A DNA stretch of 64,000 bases, from NCBI RefSeq assembly GCF_025938095.1, contig NZ_JAPCZF010000002.1, forward strand, positions 806,001 through 870,000. The letters run 5' to 3'. Source of the DNA: Novosphingobium sp. JCM 18896 (GTDB lineage Bacteria; Pseudomonadota; Alphaproteobacteria; Sphingomonadales; Sphingomonadaceae). This document shows positions 8,792-17,587 of the stretch, piece after piece (the stretch's first letter is position 1; each line of letters opens with the position of its first letter). Below the pieces are notes generated by a model. It saw only the letters and a list, made by a program, of their open reading frames with translations. It was not told where the DNA came from and did no database searches. The position numbers were made by a program, and so were the translations under genes.

Positions 8792-9829
8792 TCACAGCCC
8801 CGCGATCGCCTCGGCCAGCGCCTGGCAATGTTCGGGCTTGGAATCCCAGGCGGTGACCATGCGCGCGCCGTCGGGGCCCTGGTCGTAGAAGGCGAAGCCC
8901 TGTTCGCGCAGCCGCGCGCGCTCGGCTGCGCTCATGCGCAGGAACAGCTGGTTGCCCTCGACCGGCTCGAGCAGGCGGTCGGCCGCGCCGCGCGCGACGA
9001 TCGCCGCGGCCTGATTCGCGGCCAAGCCGTTTTCGAGCCAGAGCTTGTTCTCGAGCATCGCCAGGATCTGCGCGGCGAGGAAGCGGCCCTTCGATTGCAG
9101 GTGCCCGGCGCGCTTGCGGCGATAGCCGGCGATCTCGGCCAGGCCCTCGTCGAAGAAGACGATCGCCTCGGCGCTCATGCCGCCGTTCTTGACCATGCCG
9201 AAGCTCAGCGCGTGGACCCCGGCGTCGCAGCTGATCGCCGCGGGCTCGCAGCCGAGGAAGGCCACGGCATTGGCCAGACGCGCGCCGTCCATGTGCAGCC
9301 AGAGCCGCCGGTCGCGCGCCATCAGGCCGATCTCGGTGACCTCGGCGGGGGTATAGACGCGGCCGCGCTCGGTTGCCTGGGTGATCGAGATTGCCGCCGG
9401 CTGGACCCAATGCACGCCGCGCTTGATCGGATCGATCACGCCGGCAATCCCCGCGGGAGTGAGCTTGGCGCCATCCCCCTCGGCCAGCAGCAGCTTGGCG
9501 CCGTGGGTGAAGAACCCCGGCGCGCCGCCTTCGTCCTGTTCGATATGGGCGAGCTTGTGGCACACCGCGGCGCCCTGCGGCGGCACCATGGTCGACAGCG
9601 CCAGGCAGTTGGCGGCGGTGCCGCTGGCCACCCATAGGGTCCAGCAGGGACGCCCGAAGACCTCGGCGAAAGCGGCATCGAGGCGGGCCGAGAGCGCATC
9701 GCCATCATAGGGCGCGTCGGGCGCATCGGCGGCGAGCAGCGCGGCCCAGACGTTCGGGTGCACCGCGGCGGCATTGTCGGACATGAACTGCATGACCATA
9801 TGCCTTGCGGCGGAGAGCGGTTCCGTCAA
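8792..9829 (-). CDS. low-specificity L-threonine aldolase family (PLP enzyme)
   Basis: This 345-residue fold-type I PLP enzyme probably cleaves L-threonine or L-allo-threonine to glycine and acetaldehyde. The conserved DNAAAVHP start, HMDGAR (179-184) and the PLP lysine K214 in SFGMVKNGG match the family. The reading frame has several possible starts; methionines at residues 11, 13 and 16 are alternatives, and the last would begin almost at the conserved core. Specificity (L-, D- or beta-hydroxy amino acid) cannot be read from sequence. Confidence 0.85.
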   Translation of the reverse strand: MTEPLSAARHMVMQFMSDNAAAVHPNVWAALLAADAPDAPYDGDALSARLDAAFAEVFGRPCWTLWVASGTAANCLALSTMVPPQGAAVCHKLAHIEQDEGGAPGFFTHGAKLLLAEGDGAKLTPAGIAGVIDPIKRGVHWVQPAAISITQATERGRVYTPAEVTEIGLMARDRRLWLHMDGARLANAVAFLGCEPAAISCDAGVHALSFGMVKNGGMSAEAIVFFDEGLAEIAGYRRKRAGHLQSKGRFLAAQILAMLENKLWLENGLAANQAAAIVARGAADRLLEPVEGNQLFLRMSAAERARLREQGFAFYDQGPDGARMVTAWDSKPEHCQALAEAIAGL

Positions 9830-9847
9830 GCGTCAGGAGCTCAGTCC

Positions 9848-10138
9848 ATGGAAGGCCTCACGATTACCCGGCACGATCATGCCACCGGCGGCGAGTACCG
9901 CGCGCACGTGCCCGGCACCGAGACCGTGGGCCGCCTGACCTGGGTCGATGCCAACGGCGTCAAGGTGGCCGACCACACCCTGGTCCCGCCCGAGATCGGC
10001 AATCGCGGGATCGCCGCGAAGCTCGTCGAGCGCATGATCGAGGATGCCCGGGCCGAGGGTTTCAAGATCCACCCGCTGTGCAGCTACGTCGCGGTTGCCT
10101 TCAAGCGGCACCCCGAGTGGGCCGACCTTCACGCCTGA
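9848..10138 (+). CDS. small GNAT-like N-acetyltransferase (YjdJ/Gcn5-like, PF14542 type)
   Basis: A 96-residue single-domain protein. The segment EIGNRGIAAKLVERMIEDARAE is a short acetyl-CoA-binding loop of the minimal GNAT fold, and the ending YVAVAFKRHPEW is typical of this family. AGGAGC lies 5-6 bases upstream of the ATG at 9848 and fixes the start; the longer upstream frame overlaps the divergent aldolase gene. Substrate unknown. Confidence 0.8.
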   Translation: MEGLTITRHDHATGGEYRAHVPGTETVGRLTWVDANGVKVADHTLVPPEIGNRGIAAKLVERMIEDARAEGFKIHPLCSYVAVAFKRHPEWADLHA

Positions 10139-10418
10139 GGATTCCTGCCCCCTCGTCTTGTAGGGCAATTTGCTGAACAGATGGTCAGTTTTCTGACTGC
10201 GGCGGCAGGCGCCGGCGCCGAAAATTGACGCAAGCGGCAGGTGCCGCGGCAAGCCGCGTAATCTGCGCGACTTGGTCGATCAAATCCCTATGCACCCGCT
10301 TGTCCGGTCTCGCGCCGATGGGAAGCCGGGCGATCGCGCTGCCGCAAAAATTGCGGAGTTCCCGGCCTGTGGGCCGGGTGCGCGGCGGCACCAAGCCGTC
10401 GGCCATAGGGAGGGGAAC
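10139..10418 (+). promoter_or_regulatory. structured upstream region of the TonB receptor
   Basis: No gene seen. Visible structure: an inverted repeat GTCAG-TTTT-CTGAC at 10184-10197 that could be an operator, a hairpin CCGCAA-AAA-TTGCGG at 10342-10356, and directly after it a stronger hairpin CCCGGCC-TGTG-GGCCGGG at 10361-10378. The last ends 33 bases before the AGGGGA ribosome-binding site. I looked for a cobalamin-riboswitch core and did not find one. The regulatory role is inferred only from position. Confidence 0.35.
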
Positions 10419-12836
10419 ATGAGGAAAGCAGCACTGCTGGCCGCGGCCGCAGTACCGATGATCGCAGTCTGGGCCGCGCCGGCCTTCGCGCAGGAGACCG
10501 AGGAGCCCAAGTCCTCGTCGGCCTACGTCGACAACGGCGACATCATCGTCACCGCGCGCAAGCGCCAGGAATCGATCCTCAAGGTGCCGATCATCGAGAC
10601 GGTGCTGACCCCCGAAGTCCTGGCCGATCGCCAGGTCACCAACATCACCGGCCTGACCCAGCAGGTCGCCGGCCTGCAGATCGGCAACAACGTGCTGTCG
10701 GTCGGTGCGCAGATCTCGCTGCGCGGCGTCGGCACCTCGTCGCTCGACGCGGGCGTCGACCAGTCGGTCTCGCTCAACATCGACGGCCTCCAGCTGACCC
10801 AGGGCGCGTCCTATGCGGTCGGCATGTTCGACATGGCGCAGGTCGAAGTGCTCAAGGGCCCGCAGGCGCTGTTCTTCGGCAAGAACAGCCCCGGCGGCGT
10901 GATCTCGATCCGCACCGCCGATCCGGGTGACGAGCTCGAAGTCATCGCCCGCGCCACCTATGGCGTCGAAGCCCGCGAGAAGCGCGGCGAGCTGATCTAT
11001 TCGGGCCCGCTCAGCGACACCGTCGGCATCCGCCTCGCCGGCATGTATTCGGACGACGACGGCTACTTCTTCAACAAGGCGACCGCAGCCCCCGGCACCG
11101 GCGCCAAGACGCCGAGCAGCAACCGCTACAACGCCACCGAGGAATACATCCTGCGCGGCACCTTGGTGTGGAAGCCCGATGCCGACGTCAACGTGCGGCT
11201 CAAGGTCAACAACACCAAGAAGCGCGTGGTCGGCGGCGGCGCCCCGATGGGCTCGTGCCCCGACGGCAACGGCGCGCCCGCGGGCATTCCCTTCATCAAC
11301 CCGGCCGACGACTGCAAGATCGATCGCAACGTCTACATCGTCGACATCCTGCCTTCGGCCTTCCCCGAAGTGCGCAACGGCGGCACGCCGTTCCAGAAGT
11401 ACGTGACCAGCTTCGGCACGCTCGAGGTCGGCTACAACGTCGCCCCGCAGCTCAGCCTGACCTCGACCACGGGCTACTACAACACGCGCTTCGACGGCCT
11501 GCTCAACGGCGTCAACTCGGGCTTCGCCGGCCCGACCCTGATCGCCGACAACCGCTTCCGCCGCCGCGACTGGACCCAGGAGCTGCGCCTCGAATCGGAC
11601 TTCAACACGCCGCTCAACTTCCTGCTCGGCGGCTACTACCAGAATGCGCGCGTCTCGAACCGCATCTGGGTGGGCGGCAACACCGCCTATGGCTTCCCGG
11701 CCACGCTGACCTCGGGCATCAACGACGTGAAGATCGAGGCCTGGTCGCTGTTCGGTCAGCTCCGCTGGAAGCCGGTCGATGTGCTCGAGATCGCCGGCGG
11801 CGTCCGCTATGCCGACGAGCGCCGTCACGACGATGCGGCCAGCGCGACGAGCTATTTCTCGGCGCTGACCCCGATCACGATCGCCAACCCGACCCTGCGT
11901 GCCAAGAACTGGTCGCCCGAGCTGACGATCACCTATACGCCGACCGACGACCTCACCGTCTTCGGTGCGCTCAAGCAGGGTTACAAGTCGGGCTCGTTCA
12001 TCATGACCGTGCCGGCGACCCCGGGCGGCGACAACTCGTTCGGCGACGAGCGCGTGCGCGGCGGTGAAGTCGGCCTCAAGGCGCGTCTCGCCGATCGGGC
12101 GCTGAGCATCGAGTCCGCGTTCTACTACTACAAGTACGACAACCTCCAGGTCGGCGCGAACGAAGTCGCCGCGGGCGGCCTGCCGGTGATCCGCACGATC
12201 AATGCGGGCAAGTCGACCGTCTACGGCGTCGACTTCGAGGCGACCTATCGTCCGCCCTCGCTCGAAGGTCTCAGCGCCCGCCTTGCGGTCAACTGGAACC
12301 ACGCGCGCTTCACCGAGTTCGCCAATGCGCCCTGCGCTGGCGGCCAGACCATCGCCGACGGCTGCAACCGCGTGCTCAACCCGGCCACGGGCCGGTTCCA
12401 GGCACAGGACCTCGCCGGCCTGCCGCTGCCCAAGGCGGCGGACTGGACCGCCAACGGCGGGCTCGACTACGACAGCAGCGTCGGCAACGGGCTCAAGCTC
12501 GGGCTCGGCGTCAATGTCCAGTACTCGTCGAAGTTCCTCAAGAACCTCGGCCGCCGCGCGGACTTCTACCAACCGGCCTTCGCCAAGCTCAACGCCAACG
12601 TCAGCCTCGCCTCGGACAACGATTCGTGGGAACTGGCGGTGATCGGCAACAACCTGACCAACAAGTACACCGCGGGTAACTGCACGCAGTTCAGCGGTGC
12701 CACCGGCCAGGTGCTGGCGCCGCCGCTGACCGGCGCGCCGGGCCGCAACGCCTCGGGCGTCGACGAACTTGCCTGTATCGCCGATCCGGGCCGTCAGGTG
12801 TTCCTGCGCCTGACCCTGCGTCCGACCTCGTTCTGA
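10419..12836 (+). CDS. TonB-dependent outer-membrane receptor
   Basis: An 805-residue outer-membrane receptor for energised uptake of an unidentified ligand. It has a Sec signal peptide ending PAFAQ (about residue 25), a TonB-box-like segment DIIVTARKRQ, a plug domain with VEVLKGPQALFFGKNSPGG, and a beta-barrel ending in a C-terminal Phe. The ATG at 10419 is fixed by AGGGGA just upstream. It is transcribed alone and followed by a double terminator. Sphingomonads carry many such receptors; nothing nearby identifies the substrate. Confidence 0.9.
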   Translation: MRKAALLAAAAVPMIAVWAAPAFAQETEEPKSSSAYVDNGDIIVTARKRQESILKVPIIETVLTPEVLADRQVTNITGLTQQVAGLQIGNNVLSVGAQISLRGVGTSSLDAGVDQSVSLNIDGLQLTQGASYAVGMFDMAQVEVLKGPQALFFGKNSPGGVISIRTADPGDELEVIARATYGVEAREKRGELIYSGPLSDTVGIRLAGMYSDDDGYFFNKATAAPGTGAKTPSSNRYNATEEYILRGTLVWKPDADVNVRLKVNNTKKRVVGGGAPMGSCPDGNGAPAGIPFINPADDCKIDRNVYIVDILPSAFPEVRNGGTPFQKYVTSFGTLEVGYNVAPQLSLTSTTGYYNTRFDGLLNGVNSGFAGPTLIADNRFRRRDWTQELRLESDFNTPLNFLLGGYYQNARVSNRIWVGGNTAYGFPATLTSGINDVKIEAWSLFGQLRWKPVDVLEIAGGVRYADERRHDDAASATSYFSALTPITIANPTLRAKNWSPELTITYTPTDDLTVFGALKQGYKSGSFIMTVPATPGGDNSFGDERVRGGEVGLKARLADRALSIESAFYYYKYDNLQVGANEVAAGGLPVIRTINAGKSTVYGVDFEATYRPPSLEGLSARLAVNWNHARFTEFANAPCAGGQTIADGCNRVLNPATGRFQAQDLAGLPLPKAADWTANGGLDYDSSVGNGLKLGLGVNVQYSSKFLKNLGRRADFYQPAFAKLNANVSLASDNDSWELAVIGNNLTNKYTAGNCTQFSGATGQVLAPPLTGAPGRNASGVDELACIADPGRQVFLRLTLRPTSF

Positions 12837-12845
12837 CGATCGTGA

Positions 12846-12914
12846 GGATCCCGGGTTCGCCCGGGATCCCATACGAAAACGCCGTCCTCGCTAGCGCGGG
12901 GGCGGCGTTTTCGT
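12846..12914. terminator. double hairpin, bidirectional terminator
   Basis: The first hairpin has a perfect 10-bp stem GGATCCCGGG closed by a UUCG tetraloop (12846-12869). The second pairs ACGAAAACGCCG (12873-12884) with its exact complement at 12903-12914, so each strand ends in a T-rich arm (TTTTCGT). It lies between the convergent TonB receptor and the kinase gene at 12946 and can serve both. Confidence 0.85.
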
Positions 12915-12945
12915 TTCTGGTGTGTGGAGTGGCGCTCTTCGCGCC

Positions 12946-13644
12946 CTACGGCCGCGGGTATTTCGCGCGGATGCGATCGAAGGCGGTTCCCGGCCCCTCG
13001 GCCAGCCGCGCCGCGATCATCGCGGCGACTGCGTCGGGGCCGTGTACGCTCGTGTCGATCGTCAGATCGGCCTCGTCGTTGGCATAGACCGCCTCGTAGA
13101 ACCACGGCCGCAGCCGCGTCAGCCGGTCGACGATCTTGCGCGCGGCGTCCTCGCCGAGCAGGTCGACCGGGATCTTCTTGTCCATCTGCCGCTCGGCGAC
13201 ACGCTGTTCGAGCACTTCGAACGGCGGCTTGAGCGTGACCAGCAGCACGGGCAGCCCCTCGAGCCGCCAGGCGCAGTCGGCCAGGACCGGGGTCTGCGTC
13301 ATCAGCAGGTGGTCGAACACGATGTTGCAGCCGACCCGCGACGAGGCGGCCAGCCATTCGTGCAGCGCCGCGAAGGCCTGGACGCCCTTGGGGCCGAGCA
13401 CCCACTTGAGCGGCCCGTCGGGCTTGGCGGGATCGGCCGGCTCGGCATGGATGCCCTCGCGCGATTTGGGGCCGTGGTGGCCGTATTGCGAAGGCTGGGT
13501 GCCCGCCAGGAAGTGGTCGATGCCGTAGAGCAGCCAGTAGTCGTCGGATCGCTTCTGGAACAGCTCGGCCGTGGTCGACTTGCCCGAGCCCGAGGTGCCG
13601 TTGATGATGACGATCTGACCGGGTGTGGTTTCGGCCAAGGTCAT
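12946..13644 (-). CDS. P-loop kinase, chloramphenicol-phosphotransferase-like (PF07931 type)
   Basis: This 232-residue protein has a Walker A loop GTSGSGKST at about 16-24 near the N-terminus and a DTSVHGPD segment near the end. It resembles the chloramphenicol 3-O-phosphotransferase-like family, most members of which are not resistance genes. The ATG at 13644 overlaps the preceding stop (ATGA), so it is translationally coupled and third in its operon. That context suggests phosphorylation of a small hydroxylated metabolite rather than an antibiotic. Substrate unknown. Confidence 0.7.
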   Translation of the reverse strand: MTLAETTPGQIVIINGTSGSGKSTTAELFQKRSDDYWLLYGIDHFLAGTQPSQYGHHGPKSREGIHAEPADPAKPDGPLKWVLGPKGVQAFAALHEWLAASSRVGCNIVFDHLLMTQTPVLADCAWRLEGLPVLLVTLKPPFEVLEQRVAERQMDKKIPVDLLGEDAARKIVDRLTRLRPWFYEAVYANDEADLTIDTSVHGPDAVAAMIAARLAEGPGTAFDRIRAKYPRP

Positions 13645-14591
13645 TCTCCCAGCTTGATTTCGCCGCGCGCCAGCTGGCGGAACGGTTCGGCGGGCGAGAA
13701 CTCCTGGTTGTCGCCCCAGTGCTTGACGCCGTTCCAGTCCCACTCGGCCAGCGACCAGACCACGGTGTGGTCGGTATATCCGGTGAACACCAGCCCGGGA
13801 TCGATCGTGCCCGTGGCGGTCATCGAACGGCCGAGCGTGTCGGTGCCCTCGAAGACGAACTTCGACGGGCCGAATTCGCCGAATTCGAGCACCGTGCGCT
13901 TGCCCGAGACCAGGCTGGCCATCTCGCCGTCCTGCATGATGTAGCCGCCAATGCACTTGGCCTCGCGGCCATAGAGGCCTTCGCTGGTCATGCAGAGCGC
14001 GTGGAACGAGCTGTTTTCCGCGATGCCCCAGAAATAGCCGCCGGTGGCCAGCGATTCGTACTCGCGCGCGCCGTAGGACGTGTCGCGCATCGAGAAGCAG
14101 TCGATCGCGAACTCTTCGCCGTGACGGCGGATCGTGCCCTGCATCCGGCCGGGCTGCTCGATGTGGAACTTGGCGGTCGACTGCTGGCCGGGATCGCCGG
14201 TCTTGAGCTCGTGGCAGGGGCCGATCGCCTCCCACACGAGGTCCATCTCGAAGCCTTCCTTGTCGTAGTCGATCTTGTAGCGCTTGAGCGGCTCGAGCAT
14301 CTTCACCTTGAGCGAATTGCGCGCCTGCATGTCGAACTTCTGCGCGCCCGCGGGCATGCCCTGGAGGTGCGCCCAGTTATAGTAGAGCGCGTTCCACTGG
14401 TAGGTGCCCGAGGCATCCCACATGCAGGGACCGCCGTTGAGCATGCCCATGTTTGGGCGGAAGTAGTACTGGAGCATCCCGTGGATCCGCCGCTCGGGGA
14501 TCGAGAACGAGAACCAGACGCTCTCGTTCCAATAGGGATTGTCGTCGCGGCCTTCGCCGAAATAGTCGGCGAAGCTGAGGTCGGCGGTCAT
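13641..14591 (-). CDS. CrtC/AttH-like lipocalin-fold protein (DUF7064/DUF7065 type)
   Basis: A 316-residue protein without a signal peptide. Its pattern of many Trp, Tyr and Gly residues, with segments such as WNESVWFSFSIPERR, the Gly/Tyr-rich middle and the TDHTVVWSLAEWDWNG end, resembles two-domain lipocalin-like proteins related to hydroxyneurosporene synthase/AttH, now grouped as DUF7064/DUF7065. It overlaps both neighbours by ATGA junctions. Such proteins are thought to bind hydrophobic ligands. No function is assigned here. Confidence 0.55.
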   Translation of the reverse strand: MTADLSFADYFGEGRDDNPYWNESVWFSFSIPERRIHGMLQYYFRPNMGMLNGGPCMWDASGTYQWNALYYNWAHLQGMPAGAQKFDMQARNSLKVKMLEPLKRYKIDYDKEGFEMDLVWEAIGPCHELKTGDPGQQSTAKFHIEQPGRMQGTIRRHGEEFAIDCFSMRDTSYGAREYESLATGGYFWGIAENSSFHALCMTSEGLYGREAKCIGGYIMQDGEMASLVSGKRTVLEFGEFGPSKFVFEGTDTLGRSMTATGTIDPGLVFTGYTDHTVVWSLAEWDWNGVKHWGDNQEFSPAEPFRQLARGEIKLGE

Positions 14592-15052
14592 GCGGGTTCG
14601 TGTCCTTCAGGCCAGATGATGTCGAGCGAGAGCCGCGTGAGCGTCAAGGTGGCGATACGCCAGCGGCCGCCCTCGCGGCGGTAGGTTTCGTGATAATGGC
14701 CGCGGCCGAGGATCGACTTCCAGCCGGTCTTGGGATGGCGATCTTCCCACGAGATGACGTCCTGCATCGCCCAGATCGCGCGGCCGATCGGCTCGGCACC
14801 GGTCTCGTCGATCTCGACCTCGCCCATCAGGCCTTGGTGGATCGAGACCGCGTGTTCGAGCGAATGGTGCAGCGCCGCGGCATAGGTGTCGCCGCCCTCG
14901 GTATAGACCTTGCCCTCGGGGGTCAGGACCTTGAGATCGCTGGCGAACACCTGGCGCAGCTCGTCCCACTGCTTGGTGTCCATCAGGCGGAAATAGCGCG
15001 CCTTGAGACTGCGGATCTCCTCGATCGCTTCCAGCCGTTCCAGCCTGTCCAT
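14588..15052 (-). CDS. SnoaL/NTF2-like protein
   Basis: A 154-residue NTF2-fold protein with the usual start LEAIEEIRSLKARYFRLMDT, an internal GRGHYHETYRREGGRW strand and LTRLSLD near the end. The ATG at 15052 follows GAGGAG on the minus strand. The fold serves isomerases, dehydratases and hydroxylase-like enzymes acting on hydrophobic rings. It is first in a coupled operon with the CrtC/AttH-like protein and the kinase, so a three-step modification of one small hydrophobic molecule is plausible. Confidence 0.75.
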   Translation of the reverse strand: MDRLERLEAIEEIRSLKARYFRLMDTKQWDELRQVFASDLKVLTPEGKVYTEGGDTYAAALHHSLEHAVSIHQGLMGEVEIDETGAEPIGRAIWAMQDVISWEDRHPKTGWKSILGRGHYHETYRREGGRWRIATLTLTRLSLDIIWPEGHEPA

Positions 15053-15150
15053 GCCTGCTCTCCTCGGCGGCGAACCAAGGGCAGGCGCGCAGGCAATGCA
15101 AGTGCGCGGTGATGACCGGCGCGGCAATCGCGCTTGCAGACGAATTGTCC

Positions 15151-15286
15151 GATCCTCCCCAACGGGGGAGGTGGCAGCCGCGCAGCGGCTGACGGAGGGG
15201 GCGCGGGCAGCCGCTACGCTGGCGCTGCCGCACCCTCTCCACCACCGCCTGCGGCGGCGGTCCCCCTCCCCCGGTGGGGGAGGATC
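15151..15286. repeat. modular palindromic intergenic element C (Y'-X' orientation)
   Basis: This has the same half-units as element A but the whole element is inverted: GGAGGTGGCAG...CTGACGGAGGGGG (Y') precedes CCACCACCGCC...GGCGGTCCCCCTCCCC (X'). Ends are GATCCTCCCC and GAGGATC. It lies directly after the M20 hydrolase stop on the minus strand, upstream of the SnoaL operon. Confidence 0.75.
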
Positions 15287-15289
15287 GGC

Positions 15290-16486
15290 TCAATCGAAGC
15301 CATTCTCCAGAAAGCTCTCGGCCAGCCCAGCCAGGAAGGCCGCGCCTTGCGGCATGACGCTCTCGTCGAGCATCATCCGGGTCGAGTGGATGCCGCAGCA
15401 TTTGGTCCAGTCCTCGCCGGCATGGCTGACGCCGAGGAAGAACATCGCACCGGGCACCTTGTCGAGCACGTAGGCGAAGTCCTCGGCACCCATGATCGGG
15501 TCTTCGAGCCGCAGGAAGCTCTGCGCGCCGAACATCTGCCGGCTCAGCGCCTCGCCGAACTGGACCGCGCGCGGATCGCAGATCGTCACGGGGAAGCCCT
15601 CGGTGATCGTCACTTCGGCGGTCAGCCCGTGCGCGCCGGCGATCCCCGCTGCGAGCAGCCGCACGGCCTCGGCCAGCGACGCGCGGTTCTCGCGGCTCAG
15701 GGTCCGCATCGTGCCGCGCAGCGAGACGCGGTCGGCGATGACGTTGTGCGCGGTGCCGGCTTCCATCTTGGTGATCGTCACGATCACCGGATCGTGCGCG
15801 TTGAACCGGCGCGTGACCATCGTCTGCAAGGCCAGCACCAGCTCGGCGGCGACAGGCACGGGATCGAGCGTCTGGTGCGGCATAGAGGCATGGCCGCCGC
15901 GGCCTTCGATCACGATATCGAGCTGGTCGGCGGCGGCGAGCAGCGGTCCCGAGCGCCCGGCGATCAGGCCATGCGGCGCGGTCGGCATGACGTGGAGCGC
16001 GAAGGCCGCGTCCGGCATCGGATCCAACAATCCGTCTTCGATCATGAAGCGCGCGCCGTGATAGCCCTCCTCGCCCGGCTGGAACATGAAGCGGACCTCG
16101 CCGGCGAGCGTGTCGCGGCGCGCGCAGAGCAGTTCGGCCGCGCCGGCGAGCATGGCGGTGTGCGCATCGTGGCCGCAGGCGTGCATCGTCCCCGGGATCG
16201 TCGAGGCGAAGTCGAGCCCGGTCTCCTCGGGCATCGCCAGCGCGTCCATGTCGCCGCGCAGCAAGACCGAACGCCCGGGCTTGTCGCCCTTGAGCGTGGC
16301 GACGAGCCCCGTGGTCGAGGGCCCCTCGCGCCATTCGAGCGGCAGGTGAGCCAGCGCGGCGCGGACCTTGTCGCGCGTCTTGGGCGTGTGGAGGCCGAGC
16401 TCGGGCTCGGCATGGATCGCCCGGCGCAGTTCGGTGATGCGGGGCGCGAGTTCGCTGGCGCCGGCTATCAGGTCTTGCAGTTTCAT
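15290..16486 (-). CDS. M20-family amidohydrolase (hippurate hydrolase / N-acyl-amino-acid hydrolase type)
   Basis: A 398-residue metallopeptidase-like hydrolase of the M20D group. Metal and catalytic motifs are intact: HACGHDAH (about 102-109), FQPGEEG (about 136-142) and MGAEDFAY towards the C-terminus. These enzymes deacylate N-acyl amino acids or hydrolyse amides such as hippurate or indole-acetyl conjugates. It follows the CDP-alcohol phosphotransferase gene by 39 bases on the same strand and may be co-transcribed with it, though no functional link is obvious. Confidence 0.85.
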   Translation of the reverse strand: MKLQDLIAGASELAPRITELRRAIHAEPELGLHTPKTRDKVRAALAHLPLEWREGPSTTGLVATLKGDKPGRSVLLRGDMDALAMPEETGLDFASTIPGTMHACGHDAHTAMLAGAAELLCARRDTLAGEVRFMFQPGEEGYHGARFMIEDGLLDPMPDAAFALHVMPTAPHGLIAGRSGPLLAAADQLDIVIEGRGGHASMPHQTLDPVPVAAELVLALQTMVTRRFNAHDPVIVTITKMEAGTAHNVIADRVSLRGTMRTLSRENRASLAEAVRLLAAGIAGAHGLTAEVTITEGFPVTICDPRAVQFGEALSRQMFGAQSFLRLEDPIMGAEDFAYVLDKVPGAMFFLGVSHAGEDWTKCCGIHSTRMMLDESVMPQGAAFLAGLAESFLENGFD

Positions 16487-16525
16487 CGCGCGCTCCGGTT
16501 GTCGGCTATTGCCGGTTCCCGGGCT

Positions 16526-17410
16526 TTAGGCGCCGATCTCGGCGGCAATGCGGCGGGCGGCGGCGTTGTGCATCTTGACCGATACCACCAGCAATAGGTT
16601 GAGCACCACGGCCTGGTAGAGGAAGTACCAGATCGGGCTGCCCAACAGCATCGACGCGCCGAGCACCAGCGCGCGCGGGTTGGGGCCGAGGAACTTGCAC
16701 ATCAGCAGCAGCGGCGGTGCCTCGGCGCGCACGGCGGCGCGGATCGCTTCCTGCCGCGCCGGATCACCCTTGGCCGCCTCGACCGCGGCGTCGATGCGCA
16801 GCGCGTGCGGGGTCATGCCCGAAGCGAGTTCGAGATAGGCGCCGACGATCGCGCCGAGCCCGCCCTTGCCGGTTGCGCTGTCGCCCTTGGCGGTGTTGCG
16901 CAGCCACGGCGTGCCGTAGACCCACCACTGGTACTGCCGGCGCTGGACCTCGACGTGGTTCGACTGGACGATGTGGCTGAGCCCCGCGGGCACCATGAAC
17001 AGCCAGGCGGTCCAGCCCATCTGCTGGTCGAGCAGCCAACCGAGCACGAAGTAGAGCACGATGTGGCTGAGATAGTCGCAGAGGCCGTCGACGAGCTCGC
17101 CGGTGGGGCTGGACTTGCCGGTGATCCGCGCGAGATCGCCGTCGGCGCCGTCGACGACGTGCCAGGTCATGTGCAGCACCAGGCCGAGCAGTGCGGGGCC
17201 GGGCCAGCCGGGCTGGGCATAGGCGACGGCCGCACCGATCACGCAGAGCGCGCCGATCACCGAGACCATGTTGGGGGTCAGCGGCGTATGCGCGAGGCGC
17301 CGGGCCAGCTGCCAGGCCAGCGGGTGATAGAGATAGTGGTTGAGCGGGTCCTGCAGCTCGCGGGCGCGCACGGGCCGGCTGATCTTGCCGTCGGAACCTG
17401 TTTTGGTCAC
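16526..17410 (-). CDS. CDP-alcohol phosphotransferase family membrane protein (first of two)
   Basis: A 294-residue polytopic membrane enzyme. The complete family signature D-x2-DG-x2-AR-x8-G-x3-D-x3-D is present within the VVDGADGDLARI...LVDGLCDYLSH region. It transfers a phospho-alcohol from a CDP-activated donor to an acceptor. I chose the GTG at 17410 because GGGAG lies 8 bases before it; an upstream ATG frame would add a Pro/Arg-rich extension unlike the family. It is divergent from the second paralogue, from which a 177-base promoter region separates it. Confidence 0.85.
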   Translation of the reverse strand: MTKTGSDGKISRPVRARELQDPLNHYLYHPLAWQLARRLAHTPLTPNMVSVIGALCVIGAAVAYAQPGWPGPALLGLVLHMTWHVVDGADGDLARITGKSSPTGELVDGLCDYLSHIVLYFVLGWLLDQQMGWTAWLFMVPAGLSHIVQSNHVEVQRRQYQWWVYGTPWLRNTAKGDSATGKGGLGAIVGAYLELASGMTPHALRIDAAVEAAKGDPARQEAIRAAVRAEAPPLLLMCKFLGPNPRALVLGASMLLGSPIWYFLYQAVVLNLLLVVSVKMHNAAARRIAAEIGA

Positions 17411-17587
17411 GCGTCGAACTCCCGGCGGGGGCTGCGGCGGACCCGCACCGCGCGGACCCGGCCGCTCCCTAGAGAGCGGCGCGCGCGAAGGCAACCGGCG
17501 CAGGGCGAACGTTTCGCAGTGGACGCAACCGGGGGCAGCACCTAAATTGCCGGCCAAGTTCTACATACCTCGGTTTCCGCCATAACA

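Noticed and set aside
10139..10418. Cobalamin riboswitch upstream of the TonB receptor
   Set aside because: I could not find the conserved core elements; the hairpins present do not fit that architecture.
10185..12872. 895-codon minus-strand frame opposite the TonB receptor
   Set aside because: Shadow caused by high GC; composition is Ala/Arg/Asp/Val-rich without family motifs, and the plus-strand frame has a signal peptide, plug and barrel end.
12946..13644. Chloramphenicol resistance gene
   Set aside because: The fold matches, but most family members are not resistance enzymes and the gene is the third of a coupled operon of unrelated folds.
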